Below are positions 44,480 to 57,824 of a stretch of 64,000 bases of DNA, piece after piece. The position numbers and the translations under genes are program-made. The notes under the pieces are model-generated. The model was not told the DNA's origin. It made no database searches and was given only the letters and a program-made list of their open reading frames with translations. The stretch spans positions 11,840,829 to 11,904,828 of the forward strand of contig NC_085138.1 in NCBI RefSeq assembly GCF_035046485.1, written 5' to 3'. Every line of letters begins with the position of its first letter. Position 1 is the first letter of the stretch. This DNA comes from Aedes albopictus (Eukaryota > Arthropoda > Insecta > Diptera > Culicidae).

Positions 44480-45743
44480 AAAATATATTTTCAGTATTCT
44501 GAGGTTCTCGCAGGAGTTCTCTTTGGGATACTCCCAGGAGTTCCTACCGGGATTCCATCCAAAATTCTTTCTGGTTTTCATCCAGAAATTCTTTCAAGGA
44601 TTTCTCCGGGAGATCCTTTTGAGATTCCCGGAGGATTTTTCCAGTATTTTTAGGTATTCATTCTGGAATTGTTTCCGGATGTGCTCAGAAATTAGATCCA
44701 GGATACCTCTATTTCCAGAAGATCCTTCTAGGACTTCTCTAAGAATTAATGTTCCAAATTTCTCAAAAACTACTTTTAGGATTCCCCAGGAGTTCTTTCT
44801 GAAAATCTTCCAGAATTTCCCTCCCAGGATTACTCCATGATTTCTACCTAAATTCCTCCATGAGCTTCTATCGGGAATCCACTAGAAATTCTTTCTGGGA
44901 TTTCTTAAGAACTCCTTCCGGGATTCTTAAAGGAGTTCTTTCTGGGATTCCTCAAGATTTTTTTCCGGCACTCCTTCGGGAATGTTTTTTTTTTTATTCC
45001 TCCAAGAACTGCTTCCAAGATTCGCCCAGGAGTTTCTTTAAAGATTGCTTCAAGAGTTTCTTCAGGGGCTCTTCTAGGATTTTTTCTAGGATTCCTCTAG
45101 GAATTTCCTCTGGATCTTTCTTGAATTTCTCCATGAATTCTTTCCAAGATTCCTGTTGGAATTCTTATCGTTTTTTTTTTTTCAGAAAATGTATGTGGGA
45201 TTATCTCAAGAATCTTATCCCGTATTGCTCCAGGAATTTCGTTGATGATTCCTGCAAGAATTTCTTCTGGGGTACTTCAAGTCATTTCACCAAGAGTTCC
45301 TTCCAGAATTTCTCTAGGAAATCTTTTTGAGATTTCCCCAGGAATACTTTCAGGAAATGCTTCTGGAATTCCACAAACAATTGCTTTCGAAAATCTCCAG
45401 GAGTTTCTTTGATGATTCTTTCAGTATTTTCTTTCGGGGTTCATCAAAGAACTCCTTCTGCGTTTCCTCCAGGGATTCCTTTCAGGATTACTCCTGGAGT
45501 TTCTTCCGTGATTCCTCTTTGAGTTCCTGCCAAGATTCTTTCAGGATTTTCTTCCGGAATTACTCTGAGTGCCTTTTGGGATTCCTTCATGTGCTGCTCT
45601 TAAAAAAGTATATGCAGAATTTCCTGGATAAAATCGTGGAGAAACCCTGAAGAAATCCCAGAAGGAACTCCGGAAGGAATCCTTGAAGTAACTCATGGGG
45701 AAATCTTGGAAAAAAAATCCTAAAGGGTTTCCAGAATAAATTT
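44480..45743 (+). repeat. Degenerate 12-bp-periodic tract
   Basis: Repeating GGAGTTCTTTCTGG, GATTCCTCCAGG and AATTTCTTCTGG words in 12-base register, orientation as at 21597. The Phe/Ser/Arg-rich ORFs of 107-156 aa here are products of the periodicity. Confidence 0.75.
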
Positions 45744-46189
45744 GGGGAGCGGACCTAGTGTGATGGTAAGAACACTTGACTATCACGCCGAGGACCTGGG
45801 ATCTCCAGTTAGCCTAGTGGTTAAGGCTATGGATCGCCAATCCGGAGACGGCGGGTTCGATTCCCGTTCCAGTCGGGAAAATATTCTCGACTCCCTGGGC
45901 ATAGTGTATCATTGTACTTGCCTCACAATATACAAATTCATGCAATGGCAGGCTAAGAAAGCCCTTCAATTAATAACTGTGGAAGTGCTCAAAGAACTCA
46001 AAGTTGAAGCGAGGCAGGCCAAGTCCCAGTGGGGACGTAGAGCCATAAAGAAGAAGAAGAAGACCTGGGATCGAATCCCACTCCCGACAAACTCGCAAAA
46101 TGTGAGTTCTTCCTTCGGAAGGGAAGTAAAGCGTGGGTCCCGAGATGAACTAGCCTAGGGCTAAAAATCTCGTTAATACAGATAAAAAA
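45744..46189 (+). mobile_element. tRNA-derived SINE (second family), split by a Feilai-like SINE
   Basis: GGGGAGCGGACCTAGTGTGA, ACACTTGACTATCACGCC, then after the insertion GGGATCGAATCCCACTCCC (B box), body and an A-rich end GATAAAAAAA. Other copies at 23668-23783 and 32236-32296. The insertion separates A and B boxes by about 270 bp, so internal pol III promotion should be lost. Confidence 0.75.
45803..46061 (+). mobile_element. Feilai-like SINE, copy 3, exact 10-bp duplication
   Basis: Head CTCCAGTTAGCCTAGTGG, B box GGGTTCGATTCCCGTTCC, tail of AAG triplets. Flanked by GACCTGGGAT at 45793-45802 and 46062-46071, the target duplication, which lies in the B-box region of the host SINE. Confidence 0.9.
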
Positions 46190-46194
46190 ATTGA

Positions 46195-48389
46195 AAGAAA
46201 ATGTTGAGGGAATTCTTGGAGGAAACCTGGAAGGAACATTTGCTACAACCGGAGAGAACTCCTGCAGGAATCCTTGAAGAAGCTATATCTAAAAGAATCC
46301 TGGAGGAAATTCCTAGAGGAATCCAGGCAGGAACTCATGCAGAGCCCAACTAACAATCACTCATTTAACAAGCACCATCATGACGTATTAATTCAACATG
46401 ATGCTGAATAACATTTGGATAATTTTCATGTACAACCTTTGTTCGGGGTTTGTTCACACAAATTTGGAGAAATTATAAAGCATAGTGCTGTGTACCAACT
46501 GAACTGTTTGTTGTTAAACGCGTTTTTGACACATATAGTATTAAGCTTTAGCACGAGAGTTTATGATTGACACTTATGCTATGAACAACTATGATGAAAT
46601 AAGCTCAGTGTAGCAGTTATGTCAACCTTTAACGATGTAAAATAACATGAAACATTCTTGTGAATAAAGGCCACATATACAAAAGATGGTTGCACTCGTT
46701 CAAACTTCACAATTTGCTTAAATTATTAATGATAGAAATAAATCAGTTTCCTTAAAATGCCGGCTTCCTTGCATTCTATTTCGCCATAGTGTACCAGTTA
46801 TGGCTAATCCCATAAGGAATCCATGTAAATAGTGCGAAGTGGAACCGAAATAAGAAAATGTGTCCATAACTGGTACAGGGTTCCTATCATTGGCACAAGC
46901 TGTAATAAATAGGAAAAGTAGTTTTGGCTCTGTTTCTACATTTTTCCTGTAAAGTATGGTAACTAATATATCGTTTGACATATCGTAGACATTCGTCTGT
47001 CTTCTTCTTATTTTTGTAGAAATAGTTTTCCTTAGGTAATGCCATAACTGGTACAGGCACCCTAATAACTACACATAAATTTACTTAAATCATGATTCAA
47101 ACTCGAGACCCGTCGATTGCCAGCCGCATGCCTTCCTATCTGGGCCATCCTAGAGGTGATGAATTGAAGCACTCAAATCAAAACATAAACTTCCCGTGGT
47201 TTAATAATGATAACACTTCGACTCCTATTCAGCAGTGGTGAATTAGCACAGAACCACAGATCATTATGGTTAACAACTGAACAACATATTAGTTCAGCTG
47301 CTGTTCAATATGAGTCGAAGTATGATGAAACAAAAGCGCTTATTCGACTTGTGAAAAACACATTATACAGTTACATGTGCTAATTTGCACATTAACTTAA
47401 CAAGAAACAGAAAAAGATCTTGTTAAACTATTGTTTAAAGGAATTACTGCAAGTCGAATATCAAACTTATTAAGCTCTTGAAAAGTGTTTTAAATTATCA
47501 TTGTCAATACCGATACGAAAGGTTGAACATTGGCTACTTTATCAATTGGAACATCATTTGTACAGTAATGTTTACAGCATAATTTTAGTACAGCTACCAT
47601 TACTATTATAAAGCATCAATTCAGCTTGTTTGTGGCACGCGATTGATAGTTGGAGGAACTCGTGGAGGAATCCCAGAAGGAAGTCCTGGTGGAATCCTGA
47701 CAGGAGCCCATGGAGAAATGTCGTAAGAAACCCATGGATGAATACCGGAAGGAAAAGGAGAAATTTTGGAAGACATTTCTCAAAAAATTTAAAAAGCTTT
47801 GCCGAAAGGAGAACATTTCTGAAGTAATATAAATTAGAGTGAAAAATTCACTTTAAAAACTTATAAAAAAACCTTTGAGGAAACCCTGAATGAATCATAT
47901 AAGTTTATTTTTTTAATTTTTATTTTTTTACTTGTCAGAGAATTTTCAGAGAAAACTCAAGACCAATCACATTCTCGGAATTACTTAAGAAGAAACTTCA
48001 AAACTAATCATTTAAATAAGTCAATGGTTAAAATCTGGCAAAATATCGTTGAGAGATTAAAGAAGGTTTTTATTGCAATACTGCAGCGATTCATTCGAAA
48101 GAAGAGGAGCAATTGCTTTGAGCATTTCTTAATTGGCCATGTAAAGAATTTCTGAGTTGAATGTATCTCTTTACTGCCGTAATTCTGCAAAGTAACGTAA
48201 GCGCCATTCCAAATTTCGACGTCTTTTGGTATATATCTGATGAAATAATAACATTTTTTTTTGGAATTTGAGATAACGACAAGTCAAAAAAAAGTATTGG
48301 GGTTCGTGTAGACCGTGAATGTCAAATATCCAATACAATGTGTATTGCATGATTAGAATTACAGGAATCGGTATTAAAAAGGTCTGAAT
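46195..48389. other. Mixed repeat remnants without genes
   Basis: 12-bp tract remnants at 46195-46340 and 47640-47790 bracket about 1.3 kb of AT-rich sequence. Within it, CCATAACTGGTAC-type words recur three times (46791 in inverse, about 46862, 47042), suggesting an old MITE. 47800-48389 is AT-rich with nothing recognised. Confidence 0.35.
47105..47165 (-). mobile_element. tRNA-like SINE head (tentative)
   Basis: Minus strand GGATGGCCCAGATAGG (A-box-like) and GGGTCTCGAGTTTGAATC (B-box-like) about 35 bp apart. No tail recognised. Confidence 0.35.
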
Positions 48390-48395
48390 CGTAAG

Positions 48396-51300
48396 AGCCA
48401 GTTCGCGAGAACCGCGACCCCCTTTCCAAAGGAAGTGGAATCGATGTGCTCCGATTGAGCTGAAATTTTCAGGGTATGGTTTTCCATATAAAAGATGATA
48501 TCTGGCCGATTTTCAGATTTTTCCGTTAGGGGGAAGTGGGGTAAAATAGCCTTCAAAGATTTCATGTCTAAAAATAGGTAAAATCACTAAAGTCGCAATA
48601 ACTTCCGCAAAAGTCAACGGATTCAGCTGAAATTTTGCATGGACAATCTACTCCTATGGCACTTCCATTTAAGCCAAGCGTAGGATATTCTTTGATATTT
48701 AATTTGAAGAAATAGGTCATTTTCAAAATTCTTTGACGATTTTCAGGGCGCCTGTTTTCGTACCAACAGAACTAGGATAAAAAACTGAGTACTACGTTTT
48801 GAAGGATTACCCAAGAGCTTTCATTTGATATGTGACCCAAAGGCGCCAACTTAAAAACTTTCGAAAAAAAATTTTTTTTTCTCGGGGTATGCATTTTACC
48901 CCATATTTTTAGCTGTCTAAAGAAGTGTTGTCGCAAATTATGACAACGTTATTTAACTTTCAAGGGTTTTTCATCAATATAAATTCAACAGAAAAATGAT
49001 GACTAAGAAATGCAATTATTAGATTTTCTCATTTGGGGGAAAGGAGGGTAAAACGGACTAACTCAACCTCCTCTCGAAATAACGTTGCTACGATGTTCTC
49101 TGATCGGACTCGAATTTTCAAAGTTCTTTATTCTACTCAAGAATAGATGCTTTATCACATATTTTTTTATTCTTGAGAGGATAACGGGGTAAAACAATTC
49201 TCAGAAAAAAAAAATGTTGAAAATAATCAAAATTTCAAAACCTACAAATGCTTTGGTAAAACTTGGCGAAATTTCATGAAATTAGAAAAAAAAATCTTAA
49301 TTTTTATTGCTTATTCAAATGAGCAAGTCTGACAACATTTTGACGTCGAGAAATGTGACAGATTAGCACGTGTGTGATTTACCGGATTTATTCTCGATTT
49401 TTCTTTTGACATGCATCTCCGGTTCAATATATTCAATATATTCAATATATTCAATATATTCAATATATTCAATATATTCAATATATTCAATATATTCAAA
49501 ATATTTTCTCTCTTTTTTTCTCGTGAAAGTTGCAGCAGTGCACAATGGTCCACGAAAAAGATTTACGAGGAAAGATGCATTCAGCGCCTTCAAATGATTT
49601 TTTGGAAAAAAATATGGTCTTCTACAAAGTTGTTCCCAAAAATCAGGCCCTCTTTTCAATGTACATAAAAATTAGGGTGGTCCATATTTTCAAAGAAATT
49701 GGGAACCAAACTTTTTTATTTGCAAGAATAACTGTATACATTTCTCGGGAAAGTTGTAGATCTATCAACTTTGAGCAAATTTCCTGAAGACACTTTTTAT
49801 GTAGCTTTAAAATTTACCGATCTAGAGATATTTTTCTGAATAAGCTTAGGGTGGTTCAAGAAAAATCAGTTTTCTGGCGTTAACTGTTTCAGTTTCGATT
49901 TTTCATCAAAGTCACCCAAGAAACACTTGTAGAGCATAGTTTTTTGAAAAGGTGTTATGACGGGTTGGGGCAATCATAAAAATTATCTTTTGCTCGCATT
50001 CAAAAGAAGAAACGTTGTTATAAAACATATCAAAAAATTAGAGGGATGTTTTTTGTAACTCAAGTGAAAAATACTTGAAAAGTACCTATTTTTTCTAGTT
50101 AATCATCAATACCTTTTGAACGGAATGACGTAGCAACATTCTCAGCAAACGAAAATGCGCTTTTTTGGCAGCTGTAAAAGTGGTTCTTACGCGACTTAGA
50201 CGAGAAGTTTTAAACAAAAAAGATAAAGCAATAAAACGATTAGTTCTAGCGTCCCCCTTTATCTTTATCTTTTTTGTTTCAAATTTCACGTCATAGTTGT
50301 CCAAGAACCATTTTTAGAACACAAAAATAACACACGCGCTGGGAATGTTGCTTTGTCATTCCGTTCAAAATATATTGATGATTTTCTAGAAAAAATAGGC
50401 ACTTTTCAGTATTTTTCACACACCAATCGATCATATCACCTTTTCAAAAAAAATGATTTTTTAGGAAAAACACCTGTAACTATTGCACCAAAAGAGATAA
50501 AGACCATTTAAGCGCATGAAACGACGCGTCTTCAAATGCTCTACAAGTGTTTCTTGGGCGACTTTGATGAAAAATCGAAACTGAAAAAGTTAACGCCAGA
50601 AAACCGGTTTTCCTTGAACCACCCTAAGCTTATTCAGAAAAATATCTCTAGATCGGTCAATTTCAAAGCTACATAAAAAGTGTCTTCAGGAAACTTGCTC
50701 AAAATTGATAGATCTACAACTTTGTCGAAGAATGTATACAGTTATTCTAGCAAATAGAAAAGTTTGGTTCCCAATTTCTTTGAAAATATGGACCACCCTA
50801 ATTTTTACTAATTTTTATGTACATTGAAAAGAGGACCTTATTTTTGGGAACAACTTTGTAGTAGACCATATTTGTCCGAAAAATCATTTGAAGGCGCTAA
50901 ATGCATCTTTCCTCGTAAATCTTTTTCGTGGACCATTGTGCACTGCAGCAACTTTCACGAGAAAAATGAGAAAATTGAACAGGAGATGCATGTCAAAAGA
51001 AAAATCGAGAAAAAAATCCGGTGAATCACACACCACGTGCTAATCTGTGACATTTCTGGACGTCAAAATGTTGTCAGACTTGCTCATTTGAATAAGCAAT
51101 AAAAATTAAGATTTTTTTTTGTAATTTCATGAAATTTCACCAAGTTTTACCAAAGCATTTGTAGGTTTTGAAATTTTGATTATTTTCAACATTTTTTTTT
51201 CTGAGAATGGTTTTACCCCGTTATCCTCTCAAGAATAAAAAAAATTATATGTGATAAAGCATCTATTCTTGAGTAGAATAAAGAACTCAGAAAATTCGAG

Positions 51301-52001
51301 TCCGATCAGAGAACATCGTAGCAACGTTATTTCGAGAGGAGGTTGAGTTAGTCCGTTTTACCCTCCTTTCCCCAAATGAAAAAATCTAATAATTGCATTT
51401 CTTAGTCATTATTTTTCTGTTGAATTAATATTGATGAAAAACCCTTGAAAGTTAAATAACGTTGTCATAATTTGCGACAACACTTCTTTAGACAGCTAAA
51501 AATATGGGGTAAAATGCATACCCCGAGAAAAAATTTTTTTTTTCGAAAGTTTTTAAGTTGGCGCCTCTGGGTCGCATATCAGATGAAAGCTCTTGGGTTA
51601 TCCTTCAAAACGTAGTACTCAGTTTTTTATCCTAGTTCTGTTGGTACGAAAACAGGTGCCCTGAAAATCGTCAAAAAAATTATGAAAATAACCTATTTCT
51701 TGAAATTAAATATCAAAGAATATCCAACGCTTGGCTTAAATGGAAGTGCCATAGGAGTAGAGTGTCCATGCAAAATTTCAGCTGAATCCGTTAACTTTTG
51801 CGGAAGTTATTGCGACTTTAGTGATTTTACCTATTTTTAGACATGAAATCTTTGAGGGCTATTTTACCCCACTTCCCCCAAACGGAAAAATCTGAAAATC
51901 GGCCAGATATCATCTTTTATATGGAAAACCATACCCTGAAAATTTTAGCTCAATCGGAGCACATCGATACAAGAAGGCGTTGCGGCTCTCGCGAACTGGC
52001 T
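48396..52001. mobile_element. Giant foldback element, 3.6 kb, ~1.8-kb arms
   Basis: AGCCAGTTCGCGAGA at 48396 mirrors CTCGCGAACTGGCT ending at 52001, and CGTAAG flanks both ends (48390-48395, 52002-52007) as a target duplication. The arms pair along nearly their whole length: GGGGAAGTGGGGTAAAATAG with CTATTTTACCCCACTTCCCC, GGGTAAAACGGACTAACTC with GAGTTAGTCCGTTTTACCC, and AGGGTGGTTCAAGAAAAA with TTTTCCTTGAACCACCCT; centre near 50200. No ORF over 98 aa and no transposase. Non-autonomous DNA element mobilised in trans, or foldback-type; superfamily not assignable. Confidence 0.9.
49423..49499 (+). repeat. 9-bp microsatellite (TTCAATATA)n in left arm
   Basis: About 8.5 copies. The paired site in the right arm (about 50965-50985) has no repeat, so it expanded after the element formed. 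The NILNIL/SIYSIY ORFs here are artefacts. Confidence 0.95.
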
Positions 52002-52007
52002 CGTAAG

Positions 52008-53330
52008 TAGTCATAAGCGTCGAGATTTGTGAAAACGATCGTTTTTTCACACTCAGGGCTATCTTAGGTCAACGAAAAATAAAATAGTAACTTTCTATAA
52101 CTGTACCCTCCAAAAATTCAATAATTGACATCATTCAGCAGATAAACTTCCAAGGATTGTTCCCTTGAAAGACTCTCCCAGCTGCCATAACTTTCAATTT
52201 TCCACTGACTGGCAGTCCACAGACGAATCAACCGAGTTTCCAAACTGTTTCCAAAACTTCCAAAGAAGCTCCCGACCGAAAAAGTGAAAATTGAATTACA
52301 TCCTACCAATTCTTGAATCACAGACAGGTCCGAAAGTTGAGCCAAACTCTACCCAATCGCCCAGTAGTCCCAGAGCACCGGAAAATGGACATTATTACTT
52401 TACACATGTGGGGGTGGGTGGTGGAGTTTTCGTGTGTGGGTGTGCTCTGTCCATCCAAACACCCACTTTCTTCTTTAACTCCTCGAATCGGTCAGTCGGA
52501 TGGTGATAGTGATAAAGAAACGTAGCAAAAGTTTATTTCCACTTCACATCACATGGTTTGAACTGGGTTCGATAAATAGCACTGGACCTGCCCTTGCCTC
52601 TGCGGAAGCCTCTACTCATTCGCTCTATAGTGGAGAACACGAACAGATAATAAGCGTTCCGGTCACGTTATTTATATTGTTGATATATTTTTTTACAGGC
52701 AGCCTACTGGTAGCCGTTCTTGGGTTGAGTGTTTTCCATTGAAGGAAAAAAAAGTCCATATCTGTTTGAAACTTCTTCATGTACCATGATCATTTCACCG
52801 CAATAAGATTTCCCCCAACGGGGCTTGACCATTAGGGAACCATGGTCAGAACGAAACGTTTCCTCGACTTTCCAAAGGACGACGAACCGTGTGGAACAGC
52901 GCGGGACATACAACGAGGATTTCCGTTGTCCGGATTTCCGATTTGTGCTGTGTCAGATGACTCACGTCTTTGACCAACAGAATTTCTCGTCCTCAAAAAA
53001 AAATATAAAAAAATCACCCACAATTCTTTTGGGGCTTGGGCTGTAAAAGGTGTCTGTGGTGGGAGCTCCAACACCCTTCACTGGCCACTGGTGATTTTCA
53101 AAAAGAACTCAAAGGAAAATGTTGCAAAGGATAGCGCGTGGTGTGGAGAAGGCAAAACTAGCTCTGGCCCACCAGTTCAATGGAACCGGAGGCGGAAACC
53201 TCGGCACGGAAAAGTTCGCAGCGAGCAACTCGTTAGAGAGCGAGGGCCTTCTTCCGTTTTGTGTGATTTCTTTTTATTAGTTGCTCTCTACATCTTAAGG
53301 AGTTTCTTTTGAAGCAAAACGGGGGAAAAT
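52008..53330. other. Single-copy-looking island, no gene seen
   Basis: Mixed composition without shared repeats. Several ORFs of 65-80 aa overlap on both strands with no domain. Could be intron or intergenic host DNA. Confidence 0.4.
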
Positions 53331-53335
53331 GTTAT

Positions 53336-53880
53336 GATTAATCCATCTAGCGATGAGAGTAGACGTAAAGTAGCCTAGTGGTCTAATGAACGTGGCTAAT
53401 TATTAGTAAGCAGGGTTTAATCCCTAGGTAGTCCATTTCCTTCGCCGGCTTAAATCTATTCTTATCTCTATACAGATATACCACTCATGTTCAATCACTA
53501 GAACCAATCCTTTACAATACACATCATAAAAAAGTTAATGCAATTCAGTATCATAATTAACATTTTATATAACTCATTTTGGTATCATAATGGCCAATTT
53601 TTCCGAACTGGCTCATTATGCAACTGAAATGAGTTACATAATGAAAAATAGTTGTATATTGTTCATAATGCAACTCATTTGAGTTGCATTATGAACATTA
53701 TGCAACTCAAATGGGTTGCATTATGAAAAAATCATTGCATAAAATATTGTATGGAACTCGTTGCAAAACTCGATTTTTTCAGCACTCTTCGTATTTATCC
53801 AACTCGGCAAGTCTCGTTGGATAAATGTACGACTCATGCTGAAAAAATCAACTTTTTGCAACTCGTTACATAAATAACTA
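53336..53880. repeat. Repeat cluster: element head, tRNA-like segment, ATGCAACTC palindromes
   Basis: ATTAATCCATCTAGCGATGA at about 53339 matches the composite-element heads. At 53372-53442, TAGCCTAGTGGTCTAATG and GGGTTTAATCCC look like A and B boxes of a tRNA-derived SINE. From 53580 on, CATAATGCAACTC-type words occur in both orientations, including a 36-bp near-perfect palindrome at 53661-53696. Confidence 0.5.
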
Positions 53881-54162
53881 TAATCTACGATATTAGCTCT
53901 AGTTAACCTATAAATCGGTTATCCGAAAACTGTGCCACATCTTTACAATCATCTTAAAGCACAGTTCCCATATGCCTATTAAACGAACCGTATAAACTTT
54001 CGCAAGCGCAATGAACTACACGCTCTGCCTTGGGCGAGCAATTGCATCATCATTTTCTTCCCCTTCCCCACATTGACCTGCAATATGATGTGGCAGGCAC
54101 CATTCTCGTCTAAAAATAGAAGACTTACACTCTGTCAATTGGTCCCAGGCAGTTATGTCGTT

Positions 54163-54684
54163 CCCGACTAGAAAATTGTAACAAAAATGTAACATAATCC
54201 CAACAACCCATGATATTTATAACTAATTCTGATATAATCATGTTCAACATCCTTGGCGTTTTCAAAATACTATAACTCAATTATATCATATTATGTTATA
54301 AATGTTGTTTGATAGCTCATTGTATTATAATTAAATTTTGATTCTCGACGTATAATGTTACAATGTCACAAATTGTATCAAATTTTGAAACTAGTAATCA
54401 TGAGGCTTAAAGTCATATCACATTTTGTTATAATTTTGATATGATTATAACAAAATAGGTTATAATCTCGATTAGACCAGTGTATAATTTGTTATAATTT
54501 TAGTTATTTTAACATCATCCTGCATCTAGTTCACTGCCGTTCTACACCCGACTGTCCCATGTTATATGGTAATCCCATATAACATGGGACAATTATGCGT
54601 AGAACGGCAGTTCATAACATAACAAGTTATAGAAATATGATGAAAATATGATATATGTAAACTTGATATAATTTTCTACTCGGG
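54163..54684. mobile_element. MITE with CCCGACTAGAAAATT ends
   Basis: CCCGACTAGAAAATTGTA at the left is mirrored by ATAATTTTCTACTCGGG at the right; the interior is rich in TATAATTTTGATATAAT-type symmetric words. Interrupted by a short palindromic element at 54534-54610. Confidence 0.75.
54534..54610. mobile_element. 77-bp palindromic element with TTCA duplication
   Basis: CTGCCGTTCTAC ... GTAGAACGGCAG with an inner GTCCCATGTTATATGG hairpin; TTCA flanks both ends (54530-54533, 54611-54614). Nested in 54163-54684. Confidence 0.8.
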
Positions 54685-54689
54685 TAGTT

Positions 54690-57135
<2,446 letters not shown>

Positions 57136-57147
57136 TTTTTTTTTTTT

Positions 57148-57824
57148 CCTCCCAACCTCCCGAGCAGAGAAAACCGATTGGAAAAACTCTGCTACACCTT
57201 GTCGCCTCGATCCCCCTGGTACCACTGATGCGACTGCTTCAGGGGGGGCAATGCGCTCATGCGCTCTTCTTCTTCTGTGCTCATGCACATTTTGTCGCTT
57301 CTAAATTTGTTATTCTAATCTGTTTAGTGTTCGTACCTAACCTATCGCCATTCAGCGACACAGTTGGTACAAACATACACCAAATTTGTTATTCTAATGC
57401 TGTCCGTGTGCCATTTAGCACTCCGGCTTTTCGCGCACGACTCGGATAGTCCCCGACGGTGGATCTACCCTATCCGACGAAGAGTTCCCCGACACTGAAA
57501 CTTCTTCCGTTACCGATACTTCCCAGGTTGGTGCCAAGGTCGGTTCTGAGATTCCGGTTGGAGACTGGCTTCCGGTTCACAGGCGCCCTGACGACCAAGC
57601 ACCGGTGCTTTTTCGCGGTCTACTCGGTCTAGTCCCCGGCGGTGGACGGACCTAGCCTACTCCGACAGAGAAAGACCCCGACGGTGGAAGTTCTCTCGAC
57701 ACCGATGTTTTCAACCCGACCAGTAAGGTGCCGAAGTCGGCCCGGCGATTCCGGTTGGTGGTAGACTTCCGGTTCACCGGCGCCCCGACGACCTATAACC
57801 GGTGCTACGCAACGAACGACTCGG
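57148..57824 (-). other. LINE 3' UTR with ~190-bp tandem units
   Basis: On the plus strand, CTCGGATAGTCCCCGACGG (57439), CTCGGTCTAGTCCCCGGCGG (57622) and CTCGGTCAAGTCCCCGGCGG (57820) mark units 183 and 198 bp apart, each with a GATTCCGGTTGG segment. The third landmark overlaps the last codons of ORF2. A second, smaller duplication, AAATTTGTTATTCTAAT, occurs at about 57303 and 57380. Confidence 0.8.

Noticed and set aside
44466..45650. Phe/Ser/Arg-rich ORFs of 107-156 aa
   Set aside because: Same periodic tract; no domain and no conserved start.
49311..49668. NILNIL / SIYSIY / FNIFNI repeat ORFs
   Set aside because: Translation of a 9-bp microsatellite in a foldback arm.
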